This document shows positions 1 through 7,586 of a DNA stretch of 64,000 bases, in pieces. This DNA comes from Thermosynechococcaceae cyanobacterium Okahandja. GTDB lineage: Bacteria > Cyanobacteriota > Cyanobacteriia > Thermosynechococcales > Thermosynechococcaceae. Positions within the stretch are counted from its first letter, which is position 1. Each line of letters starts with the position of its first letter. The position numbers were made by a program, and so were the translations under genes. The stretch covers positions 1,116,001 through 1,180,000 of the forward strand of contig CP136945.1 of the NCBI GenBank assembly GCA_041530395.1. The letters run 5' to 3'. The notes below the pieces were generated by a model, which saw nothing but the letters and a program-made list of their open reading frames with translations, was not told where the DNA came from and ran no database searches.

Positions 1-517
1 CCTTGTGAGCCGCCGCCTTATACTCTTCCGAGTCTAGGTAAATATCCAGTTGCCCCCCCATGCCATGCCACATCATGGCTCGCGCCAAATCTTCGGAAAA
101 CTCCATGTTGATGCGGTCGTGCCAGAGGTGATGCAGCAATCGGGGCAGTTTAGCGGTTTCACCCTTTTCAATAAATTCCATTAACTCCGGATGGGCATGG
201 GCCGGTCCGCGCCAGATGCGCAGATCCGCCGTATCCCCGGCGTAGTGATTGGGCAGATCAAAGTACTCCTTGGTGGGAAAGTACTTAAAAAAGGGAAACG
301 GATCAATAAACACCCGCTCGCCAAGGTAAAGTAAATCCCGCCAGTAGAAGTCCATCGGGATGGAATAGGCCTTGTACATGCCGATGATTTTCATCAGGTT
401 TTCCGGCGTATCCGGGATCATTGCCCCTCCCGCTTCTAGGCGGTGGATAATGTCGGCAAGGGGATGATCTACCGGCGGCAGCTTGGCACTGCTCGGACGC
501 TCAACAGCCTGAACCAT
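1..517 (-). CDS. CO2 hydration protein of the CupA/CupB (ChpY/ChpX) family, partial
   Basis: The gene starts at ATG 517 (GGAGAA ribosome site just upstream) and runs off the left edge, so only the first 172 residues are seen. The visible part has the family's conserved stretches: HRLEAGGAMIPDTPENLMKI, then PMDFYWRDLLYLGERVF, NHYAGDTADLRIWRG and HDRINMEF. In cyanobacteria these proteins bind the NdhD3/F3 or NdhD4/F4 forms of NDH-1 and hydrate CO2 to bicarbonate at the thylakoid surface. It lies 31 bp after the ndhD stop, in the same operon. The visible part does not tell me whether it is CupA (low-CO2 induced) or CupB (constitutive). Confidence 0.9.
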   Translation of the reverse strand, partial: MVQAVERPSSAKLPPVDHPLADIIHRLEAGGAMIPDTPENLMKIIGMYKAYSIPMDFYWRDLLYLGERVFIDPFPFFKYFPTKEYFDLPNHYAGDTADLRIWRGPAHAHPELMEFIEKGETAKLPRLLHHLWHDRINMEFSEDLARAMMWHGMGGQLDIYLDSEEYKAAAHK

Positions 518-548
518 AGGGCTTCTCCATAAACGATTGCAATGGGGA

Positions 549-2036
549 CTAAGGTAAGTGGGCAGCAACGCTCGCCACAACCTCGGTGGTGCCGGGGATG
601 GCCGCTATAAGCTGTTCACTGATGGTTTCGCTCCAGCGCACCAGCCAAGTGGGTTGCACCCCTAAGACCAAAATCAAGAGGGTTAACACCAGAGCAGGGA
701 CTTTTTCGGGCCAGAGTACCCGCGGATAGTAGGCAGTGGCGTTATCCAGACGGCCAAAGCAGGTGCGGTTGAGCAGAATCACAAAATATACGGCCGTTAA
801 GCCGGTGCCGACCACCGCAATCAGCGTGGGGATGGGAAAGACGGCATAGCTTCCTTGGAAGACCAAAAATTCGGCCACAAAGCCCACCAGCCCCGGAATC
901 CCCGCACTGGCCATGCCGCCGAGGATCAGCAAGGCACTCGTTGTCGGTAAGCCCCGCAGGGGATTGAGCAGACCGTTGAGCACATCTAGCTCGCGGGTGC
1001 CCACTTTTGTTTCAATGACCCCCACCAAGTAAAACAGGAGTGCCAAAATTAACCCGTGGCTAATCATCTGGGCGATCGCCCCCACCATACTCAGATGGGT
1101 ATGGGCCGCTAAGGCCAGCAAAACATAGCCCATGTGGCCAATGGAACTGTAGGCCACCATCCGCTTAATATCCTTCTGGGCAATGGCCGCTAGGGCACCG
1201 TAGAGAATACTGGCGGCAGCAACAATGGCCAGTAACTCCGAAAGTTGCCCCCATGCTTGCGGAAATAGACCCACCGCAAACCGCACCAGACCATAGGTAC
1301 CCAGTTTGGCCAGAATTCCCCCCAACAGGATTGCCGTCGGGGTAGAGGCTTCGACGTAGGCATCCGGTAGCCAACTGTGGAGCGGCACAAGGGGAATTTT
1401 AATGCCAAAGCCCAGTACCAGTAGCACCAACAAAATGAGTTGGGTGGTGGGAGCAAGATTAGCCAGTTGCAAATCGGCGTAGTCAAAGCTGGGGGCACCC
1501 GTTAGCCAGCCCATGGCCAAGAAGGCCGCTAAGATCAAAATGCCTGAGATGGCAGTGTAGATTAGGAATTTGACGGCAGCCTGCTCGCGGCGCTGCCCCC
1601 CCCACACCAAGATGAGCAAATAAAAGGGAACCAACTCCAGCTCATAAAAAAGAATAAACAGAAGCAGGTTTTGGGCACTCAACGCTCCCGTAATGCCCGC
1701 ATTGGCCACCAAGACAAGCACGTAGAATAAGCGTGGTGAACTTTTCTCGCCATTAAAAATCACCACCAAGGTTAAGAAGGCGCCCAGCACAATCAGCGGC
1801 AGGGATAACCCATCGACCCCAAGGGAGTAGTTCAGCCCGAGCGGCGGCAGCCATGGAGCAAATTCGCTAAATTGCAGCCCCACCGCCTGCAAGTCCAATT
1901 GACTCAGGAGCCACACCGACAACCCAAAGGTTGCGGCAGCGCCACCTAGGGCAACGGGGCGCAGCAGTCGCTCCGGCAACACTGACATCAGCAGAGCCGC
2001 TGCGATAGGAATCAGGATCAACAGTGTCAAGACCAT
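549..2036 (-). CDS. ndhD: NAD(P)H-quinone oxidoreductase subunit 4, NdhD3/NdhD4 type
   Basis: A 495-residue, very hydrophobic protein of the NuoM/NdhD antiporter-like family, with about 14 predicted membrane segments. Family stretches are visible: FYELELVPFYLLILVWGG, KIPLVPLHSWLPDAYVEAST and KRMVAYSSIGHMGYVLLA. Proton-pumping Lys and Glu residues lie in these. It sits between ndhF (30 bp upstream) and a cup gene (31 bp downstream). That order marks it as a subunit of the CO2-uptake NDH-1MS complex rather than the respiratory NDH-1L form, whose ndhD1 is at 54694-56280. The choice between D3 and D4 is open. Confidence 0.9.
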   Translation of the reverse strand: MVLTLLILIPIAAALLMSVLPERLLRPVALGGAAATFGLSVWLLSQLDLQAVGLQFSEFAPWLPPLGLNYSLGVDGLSLPLIVLGAFLTLVVIFNGEKSSPRLFYVLVLVANAGITGALSAQNLLLFILFYELELVPFYLLILVWGGQRREQAAVKFLIYTAISGILILAAFLAMGWLTGAPSFDYADLQLANLAPTTQLILLVLLVLGFGIKIPLVPLHSWLPDAYVEASTPTAILLGGILAKLGTYGLVRFAVGLFPQAWGQLSELLAIVAAASILYGALAAIAQKDIKRMVAYSSIGHMGYVLLALAAHTHLSMVGAIAQMISHGLILALLFYLVGVIETKVGTRELDVLNGLLNPLRGLPTTSALLILGGMASAGIPGLVGFVAEFLVFQGSYAVFPIPTLIAVVGTGLTAVYFVILLNRTCFGRLDNATAYYPRVLWPEKVPALVLTLLILVLGVQPTWLVRWSETISEQLIAAIPGTTEVVASVAAHLP

Positions 2037-2066
2037 AGCAAGAACCTCACTGGATGGGGATTAGGA

Positions 2067-3902
2067 CTAGCGCAGCAGCGGCCAGCAAATGGCAATACCA
2101 AGAATGGCCGTGCCCAAAAGAATGGTGAGGATGTAGGCTTGGGATTGACCCGTAGTGCTGTACTTGAGGCGATCGCCCCCCAGCAGCGTCACGAGGCCAA
2201 ACGTATTGCCGGTGCCATCCACCAACGTGCGGTCAACCCACGCCGTTAGGCGCGAGATCAAATCCACTGCCCCAACAACGGTCGCCCGGTAGAGTTTTGG
2301 GGTGTAAAAGTCGTAGGCCAGCAGGTCTTGCAACGAGGGCAGCGGCAAGCGCACAGGCTTGGGAATCGCGCGCCCCAAATAGACCCACGCCGCTAAACCC
2401 CACCCCACAAGAGCACTCACCGTGAGGAGGGCAGCCGTTTGCAGCGACGGGTGTGTCCAGATTACCCAGTTAAAGGAGCGCATCATAATGGGCAGGTGTA
2501 GCACAACCCCCACATCCACCACCATGGGCAGGGTCATCGGCCAAAACACCTCGGGCGATCGCGCCGTCATGGGTTTGACATCGCCCCCCCAAATCATGCA
2601 GAAGGTACGTCCCAAACTAAAGGCAGCAAAGGTATTCACCAGTAACAAAACCACCCCCACCCACGGCAACTGGGCAAACGCAGTATCCAGTAGCTCCGCT
2701 TGGGGGAAAAAGCCCGCTAGGGGGGGGACCGCCAATAACCCTGCCGTACCGATCAAGAAGGCCAGACCAGAAATGGGACGGCGCGACCACAGGCCACCCA
2801 GCAGGCGCAAATCTTGGGTAATGCTGTTCCAGATAATGCTGCCAATACTCATCATCAGCAGCGCCATGGCCACAGCGTAGGTGAGCACAAAAACAAAGGC
2901 TAGCCCCGGCTCCTTCAGGCCGACGGCAATAAAAACCAGACCCATATCGGCACTCACAATGTAAGAGAGTGCCCGCTTAATATCCACCTGAGCCGTGGCA
3001 ATCAGCGTGCCCCCCAGAGCCGTCACACTACCAATCACCAACAGGGCCGTCAAAGCGGTTGGCGACAAACTCAATACAGGGGTGAGCTTCACTAAAACCC
3101 AAGCACCGGTGGCCACCACAATGGCATTCCGGAGGATAGAGGCGGGAATTGGCCCCTCCATGGCTTCATCGAGCCAGAGGTGCAGCGGAAACTGGGCGCA
3201 TTTCCCCATCGGCCCAGCAATTAAAGCGAGACAAATCAGGGTAATCAGGGTGGGATCCACATGGGCAGTGGCGGCCCAGGCCGCTAAATCATCGTAGTTC
3301 CAAGACCCGGCCAAGGGATAAATGGCCAGAACCCCCATCAGCAGAATTAAATCCCCAACCCGCTTGGTGAGAAAGGCATCGCGGGCACCCGTTACCACTA
3401 AGGGCTGGTTAAACCACAGGCCAATGAGCAAGTAGGTGGCCAGCGTTAGAATTTCCAGTACCACGTAGTTAAAAAAGAGCGAGTCCAGCAGGACAAGGGC
3501 ACCCATCCCCCCTTCAAAGAGGGCAAGCAGGGCAAAAAAACGCGCCCAGCCCCAGTCCATCTCCATATAGCCGACGGCAAACACCTGTGCCATCAGGTTC
3601 AGCCCCGTAATTAGCATCAGCGCGGTAGTGGTCAAGATTGAAATTTCTACCGGCACATTAAGGTGCAGTCCGGCCACGTCTAGCCAAGTCCAGTGCAAGT
3701 ACTGCGGTGGTTTGTTGGCGATCGCCACCGTGGCCAAGAGTGCGTGGCAAAAGGAAAGGAACGTCAACAGAATATTCACATACCCCGCCGGACGCGGGCC
3801 GGTCTTGCGGGTGATCCCCGGTGACCAAATCAGGGACAGCCCCATCCCCAGTAGTGCGTAGAAGGGAATGAGCCAAACTGTGTCCGCAAATGATTGCAAC
3901 AT
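2067..3902 (-). CDS. ndhF: NAD(P)H-quinone oxidoreductase subunit 5, NdhF3/NdhF4 type
   Basis: A 611-residue membrane protein of the NuoL/NdhF family and the first gene of the ndhF-ndhD-cup operon. Visible motifs include NYVVLEILTLATYLLIGLWF, the QFPLHLWLDEAMEGPIPASI segment, and the C-terminal amphipathic and trans-membrane part. It is shorter than NdhF1 (657 residues, 56351-58324), as expected for CO2-uptake forms. The start at ATG 3902 is preceded by AGGG and a TATAAG -10-like box. A short inverted repeat upstream (3935-3952) could be an operator. F3 or F4 cannot be decided from the sequence alone. Confidence 0.9.
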   Translation of the reverse strand: MLQSFADTVWLIPFYALLGMGLSLIWSPGITRKTGPRPAGYVNILLTFLSFCHALLATVAIANKPPQYLHWTWLDVAGLHLNVPVEISILTTTALMLITGLNLMAQVFAVGYMEMDWGWARFFALLALFEGGMGALVLLDSLFFNYVVLEILTLATYLLIGLWFNQPLVVTGARDAFLTKRVGDLILLMGVLAIYPLAGSWNYDDLAAWAATAHVDPTLITLICLALIAGPMGKCAQFPLHLWLDEAMEGPIPASILRNAIVVATGAWVLVKLTPVLSLSPTALTALLVIGSVTALGGTLIATAQVDIKRALSYIVSADMGLVFIAVGLKEPGLAFVFVLTYAVAMALLMMSIGSIIWNSITQDLRLLGGLWSRRPISGLAFLIGTAGLLAVPPLAGFFPQAELLDTAFAQLPWVGVVLLLVNTFAAFSLGRTFCMIWGGDVKPMTARSPEVFWPMTLPMVVDVGVVLHLPIMMRSFNWVIWTHPSLQTAALLTVSALVGWGLAAWVYLGRAIPKPVRLPLPSLQDLLAYDFYTPKLYRATVVGAVDLISRLTAWVDRTLVDGTGNTFGLVTLLGGDRLKYSTTGQSQAYILTILLGTAILGIAICWPLLR

Positions 3903-3934
3903 AAACCCTGCTTATACCTATGGACAAGACTAAT

Positions 3935-3952
3935 TAGATTTAATCTTATCTA
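3935..3952. promoter_or_regulatory. Inverted repeat upstream of the CO2-uptake ndhF operon, possible LysR-type operator
   Basis: TAGAT-N8-ATCTA, with an overlapping AGATT-T-AATCT, lies 33 bp before the ndhF start in an A+T-rich stretch. LysR regulators such as NdhR/CcmR and CmpR control CO2-uptake NDH-1 operons in cyanobacteria and bind imperfect dyads of this size. The match to a specific regulator is inference. Confidence 0.3.
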
Positions 3953-4097
3953 TGAAGAGGACACTCTGAACAAGGCGGAGGATAAACTTCTATCAATATC
4001 TCTTATTGCGCCAATAACAGAGGCTCAAATTCCCGCTCATCTAGCCCTGCCAAGACCTAGGGGTGGGATATGGCTTGGGGGAGGGGGCGGTTGTATT
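3953..4097. other. Rest of the 302-bp gap between ndhF and the anti-sigma gene
   Basis: Non-coding as far as I can see. It holds the divergent upstream sequences of two transcription units. The right part is rich in G (a run near 4064-4090). No conserved reading frame, tRNA or clear terminator was found here. Confidence 0.4.
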
Positions 4098-4120
4098 TTG
4101 GCCGGCCAACTTGCTAAGCT
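4091..4120 (+). promoter_or_regulatory. Candidate promoter of the anti-sigma gene, with a 12-bp palindrome between its -35 and -10
   Basis: TTGTAT (4091-4096) and TAAGCT (4115-4120) are 18 bp apart. The perfect palindrome TTGGCCGGCCAA (4098-4109) fills the spacer, a usual place for a repressor site. An AAGGAGAG sequence follows at 4126-4133. Promoter assignment is by eye only. Confidence 0.35.
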
Positions 4121-4207
4121 GAAGAAAGGAGAGTTCGGTTATCCGACCATGGCGTTCGCTTATACCGTTCAAGCTCCTGCAGCTTTAATTCCTGTAACTC
4201 CTGGGTG

Positions 4208-4636
4208 ATGCCGTCTATGACGCTAACGTACGTTGCACCCCAATGGCAAACCCTAACGTTCTCTTCCACCCTTTTTTTACAACCCATCCTTGAGATTTTA
4301 CTCACGAATATCCCCTTGGCATTGCGGGACGAACTACGCCTTGGGCTACAGGAAGCCCTAGTCAATGCGGCTCGCCATGGCAACCGCCTCAACCCCGAAA
4401 AGGTCGTGCTGGTACGCTACACCTACACCCCAAAACAGTGCTGGTGGGTGATTACGGATCAAGGGGAGGGGTTTTTACCCCCCCGCTGTGTCCTCTCCCC
4501 CGTGGATGAGTTGTTGCCTCCGGAGGACTGTGAGTGTGGGCGGGGTCTCTTTTTGATCTACGCCATTTTTGACGAAGTGTATTGGAATGCCCAAGGCACA
4601 GAAGTCAGTTTGTGTAAATACTTAGCCGGTGTCTAG
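4208..4636 (+). CDS. Anti-sigma regulatory factor, RsbW-like GHKL ATPase
   Basis: About 142 residues with a histidine-kinase-type ATPase fold. The N box is LGLQEALVNAARHGN (Glu and Asn for Mg-ATP), the G1 box DQGEGF, and the G2 box GRGLFLIYAIFDEV. There is no phosphoacceptor or sensor domain, so it should act as a serine kinase or anti-sigma factor in a partner-switching pathway. Its target cannot be told; no anti-anti-sigma gene is beside it. The start is uncertain: GTG 4205, ATG 4208 and ATG 4217 are all in frame. ATG 4208 overlaps the stop of a 19-codon frame (TGATG). The gene converges on ilvE with a 4-bp overlap. Confidence 0.8.
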   Translation: MPSMTLTYVAPQWQTLTFSSTLFLQPILEILLTNIPLALRDELRLGLQEALVNAARHGNRLNPEKVVLVRYTYTPKQCWWVITDQGEGFLPPRCVLSPVDELLPPEDCECGRGLFLIYAIFDEVYWNAQGTEVSLCKYLAGV

Positions 4637-5547
4637 GGCAAAGGAATAACATCAACCCAGTGACGATAGTTGGGGTCACGACCAAGGACAATGGCGTGGA
4701 GGCGCGCTTGCAGGTCACTGGTGAGGGGGTGCGCTTCCGGTAGCGTGTAGGTTTCAATGCGGCGCACCGGCACAATCCGAGCCGCCGTACCCGTTAAAAA
4801 CACCTCATCGGCAATCAGCAACTCGGTGCGATCTACCGCCCGCTCAATCACGGGAATCCCTGCCGCTTGCGCCAGTTCAATGACACTGCGTCGGGTAATA
4901 CCCTCTAGAATGTCTTGATCCACACTCGGTGTAATCAGGTGGCCATCCCGCACAAGGAAAAGATTCATGCCGGAGGCTTCGCACACCTTACCCTGTTCGT
5001 TAAGGAGAATGGCTTCGTCAAACCCTGAGGCCACCGCTTCAGTTTTGGCTAAGGCGGAAACAATGTAGGAGGTGGTGAGCTTCCCCCGCAACGGAAAGGA
5101 GCGATCGCACTGTCGCTGCCATGAACTAATCCGGCAGGTCACGCCCGCCGCCGAGAGGTACTCCCCCAAGGGCATCCCGTAGATGAGAAAGTCCTTTTCC
5201 ACATCGTGCAGGCGCGGTGCAATGCCAAGACCGGATGTATAAACCAAGGGACGGATATAGAAGGGGACGGTGGGGCGATTTTTTTGCACCCACTCAATGA
5301 TCGTGGCTTTGATCTGAGCCGTTGATAGCTCGTAGCCAAGGTAGTGGGCACTCCGACTCAGGCGCTGACAGTGATCGGCAAGGCGAAATAGGAGAATTTC
5401 GTTAGGGGTCTCAGGGTTGGGGAGGCCCCGCAGACCGCCAAGAGCGGCGGTGCCGTAGTGAAGCGCATGGGTGGCAACGGAAATTTTGGCATCGGCAAAA
5501 GGGACAAACTGACCGTTGAGGTAAGCGTAAGGTAAAAAATCACTCAT
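4633..5547 (-). CDS. ilvE: Branched-chain amino acid aminotransferase
   Basis: A 304-residue fold-type IV PLP aminotransferase. It transfers the amino group between glutamate and the 2-oxo acids of Ile, Leu and Val. Visible are AYLNGQFVPF at the start, ALHYGTAALGGLRG, the RGKLTTSYIVSALAKTEA segment holding the PLP lysine, and the EASGMNLFLV and LEGITRRSVIELA stretches typical of IlvE. It is the last gene of the minus-strand group FHA-ABC, pheA, ald, ilvE, 82 bp after ald. The whole family length is present. A D-amino acid or aminodeoxychorismate enzyme of the same fold is less likely. Confidence 0.88.
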   Translation of the reverse strand: MSDFLPYAYLNGQFVPFADAKISVATHALHYGTAALGGLRGLPNPETPNEILLFRLADHCQRLSRSAHYLGYELSTAQIKATIIEWVQKNRPTVPFYIRPLVYTSGLGIAPRLHDVEKDFLIYGMPLGEYLSAAGVTCRISSWQRQCDRSFPLRGKLTTSYIVSALAKTEAVASGFDEAILLNEQGKVCEASGMNLFLVRDGHLITPSVDQDILEGITRRSVIELAQAAGIPVIERAVDRTELLIADEVFLTGTAARIVPVRRIETYTLPEAHPLTSDLQARLHAIVLGRDPNYRHWVDVIPLP

Positions 5548-5629
5548 GCATCACTCGACTTCGCTTGAACACCACGGGCATAGGTATTCCAGTTTACCAA
5601 GTCTGAGGGCAATGGGAAAAGTGGGAGAT

Positions 5630-6721
5630 TCAAAGGTCGGGAAAAACCTGCTGCACGTCAGGATGCACGAGGCGGTGCTTGTGAATGGTTAGCCCCTTGG
5701 CCAGCGCTGGCGATAACTCAAAGGCGCGATCGCCATGATCGGCAAGGCGGAGGATGTAGGGCAAGGTACTATTCATCAGGGCTTGGGTAGCCGTCCAAGG
5801 GACTGCCCCCGGCATATTGGGCACGCCGTAGTGCACCACGCCAAACGTGGTATAGGTGGGCTGGGAGTGGGTGGTGGGGCGGAGGGTTTCGACGCAGCCT
5901 CCCTGATCAACCGCCACATCAACAATGACCGCCCCCGGACGCATCGTTTGCACCAACGCCTGCGGCACTAAACAGGGGGGACGCTGACCGGGCACCAGCA
6001 CTGCGCCAATCACTAGGTCAGCGTGGGGCAGGAGGGCAGCAATTTGGTGGGAGGTGCTGTAGAGGTATTCCACCCGTGCCCCAAACAGGGATTCTAGGTA
6101 CTTGAGCCGCTCGAGGTTAATATCTAGAATGCTCACCTGTGCCCCTAAACCGACGGCAATCCGCGCCGCTTCGGTACCCACGACCCCCCCGCCTAAAATG
6201 ACCACCCGCCCGGGCGCAACCCCCGGAATCCCGCTCAGGAGTACCCCCCGGCCACCTTGGGGACGCTCCAGAAACCGTGCCCCAAACTGTACCGCCAAAC
6301 GACCCGCAATCATACTCATGGGGGTCAGCAGCGGGAAGTTGCGCTGATGGTGATGGTTTTCTTCCACGCTTTCGTAGGCAATGGCGGTGATCCCCGATTG
6401 CAGGAGCGCAACGGTTAACTCACGACTGGCGGCCAAGTGCAAGTAAGTAAAGAGGTATTGGCCGGAGCGTAGGTAGCCGTACTCAGGGGGCAGTGGTTCT
6501 TTGACCTTGACGACTAGCTCGGCATCCCAAGCCTGTTGGGGGGTGGCCACAACGGTAGCGCCAGCAACGCGGTAGGTTTGATCGCTAAACCCAGACCCCA
6601 CCCCAGCCCCGGTCTCAATGACCACCTCATGCCCCCGCTCCCGTAAACTTTGCACTCCGGCGGGGGTGAGGCCAACGCGAAATTCTTGATCTTTGGTTTC
6701 TTTCGGTACGCCAATGCGCAT
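5630..6721 (-). CDS. ald: Alanine dehydrogenase
   Basis: A 363-residue enzyme that interconverts L-alanine and pyruvate plus ammonia with NAD(H). The start MRIGVPKETK holds the substrate-binding Arg and Lys. FTYLHLAASRELT carries the catalytic His. The Rossmann loop is GGGVVGTEAARIAVGLGA. A C-terminal VPNMPGAVPWTATQAL stretch is typical of the AlaDH/PNT family. It starts 4 bp after the pheA stop, so the two are surely cotranscribed. It could aid nitrogen assimilation or alanine breakdown; direction in vivo cannot be read here. Confidence 0.93.
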   Translation of the reverse strand: MRIGVPKETKDQEFRVGLTPAGVQSLRERGHEVVIETGAGVGSGFSDQTYRVAGATVVATPQQAWDAELVVKVKEPLPPEYGYLRSGQYLFTYLHLAASRELTVALLQSGITAIAYESVEENHHHQRNFPLLTPMSMIAGRLAVQFGARFLERPQGGRGVLLSGIPGVAPGRVVILGGGVVGTEAARIAVGLGAQVSILDINLERLKYLESLFGARVEYLYSTSHQIAALLPHADLVIGAVLVPGQRPPCLVPQALVQTMRPGAVIVDVAVDQGGCVETLRPTTHSQPTYTTFGVVHYGVPNMPGAVPWTATQALMNSTLPYILRLADHGDRAFELSPALAKGLTIHKHRLVHPDVQQVFPDL

Positions 6722-6725
6722 GGGA

Positions 6726-7586
6726 TCACAGGTCTCCTAGGTCTAAAAACGGGTAACTGCCAAATACTTTTAGGACATCGGTGACGGTGGCAACCGCCTG
6801 CAGGCAGTCGGCGACAACGGCAGGTTGGCCATTGACCTCCAAATCCACAAAAAACAGATAGTCCCCAAGGGCGCGTTTGCTGGGGCGGGATTCAATACGG
6901 CTGAGGTTGATGTGGCGATCGCTAAAAAACTGGAGCACCTTCAGGAGTGCCCCGGGCTGGTTGGCCTTGAGGCTAAAGGCAATGGAGGTGTGGGTGTCGG
7001 CCTCGCTGGGCCAGCCATTCCCCTGCTGGCGACTGACCACCCAAAAGCGGGTGCAATTATCCGGCACATCTTGAATATCGGTAGCCACAATGGGCAGGTG
7101 GTGCAACTGAGCCGCCCGTACCGAGGCGATCGCCCCCACGTTGGCGGCTTCAGCAACGTACCGCAAACCATCGGCAGTGGAGGCCACCGGACACTGGCGG
7201 GCGTGGGGCAGCATTTGTTGGAGCCAGCGCTGACACTGGCCAAGGGCTTGGGGGTGAGAATACACGGTCTCGATGGCCGGAAGACAGTCGGTCTGCGCCA
7301 CAAAGGCATGGACAATAGGACGGATGAAGGCGTGCTGGATGTGCAGCGTATCCAAGCGCCAGAGGGAGTCTAGGGTGGTATTGACGCTGCCTTCAACGGA
7401 GTTTTCGCTCGGCACCAGCGCCAGATCCAACTCTGCCATGGCTAGGGCTTCTAGACAGCCAGCGATCGTTGTCAGCGGTACCAATTCCAGCGAGCAGCCC
7501 TGTTGCTGTTGCCACTGGGCATAACTTTGGGCGGCTTCTTCGCTGTAGGTGCCCACCGGCCCTAAGTAGCCGAGTCGTTGCCTCAC
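6726..7586 (-). CDS. pheA: Prephenate dehydratase with ACT domain
   Basis: Converts prephenate to phenylpyruvate in phenylalanine synthesis. The catalytic domain (about residues 1-180) begins RLGYLGPVGTYSEEAA and holds DNCTRFWVVSR with the essential Thr-Arg-Phe. The C-terminal ACT domain contains ESRP, the phenylalanine feedback site. There is no chorismate mutase part, as is usual for monofunctional cyanobacterial enzymes. I chose GTG 7586: AAGGAT lies 5 bp upstream and the codon overlaps the stop of the upstream gene as GTGA, pointing to translational coupling. A longer frame from GTG 7613 is possible. Confidence 0.92.
   Translation of the reverse strand: MRQRLGYLGPVGTYSEEAAQSYAQWQQQQGCSLELVPLTTIAGCLEALAMAELDLALVPSENSVEGSVNTTLDSLWRLDTLHIQHAFIRPIVHAFVAQTDCLPAIETVYSHPQALGQCQRWLQQMLPHARQCPVASTADGLRYVAEAANVGAIASVRAAQLHHLPIVATDIQDVPDNCTRFWVVSRQQGNGWPSEADTHTSIAFSLKANQPGALLKVLQFFSDRHINLSRIESRPSKRALGDYLFFVDLEVNGQPAVVADCLQAVATVTDVLKVFGSYPFLDLGDL

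Noticed and set aside
3894-4208. Open frame of 104 codons across the ndhF/anti-sigma gap
   Set aside because: It begins inside ndhF, has no ribosome site and its composition looks non-coding. Only its last 19 codons (4149-4208) are considered, as a possible leader.
4114-4392. Minus-strand frame with a heptad-like QELQELKLQELERYK stretch
   Set aside because: It lies antisense to the anti-sigma gene; the heptads come from a short direct repeat (GCTCCTG/TTCCTG/CTCCTG) and nothing else supports a gene.
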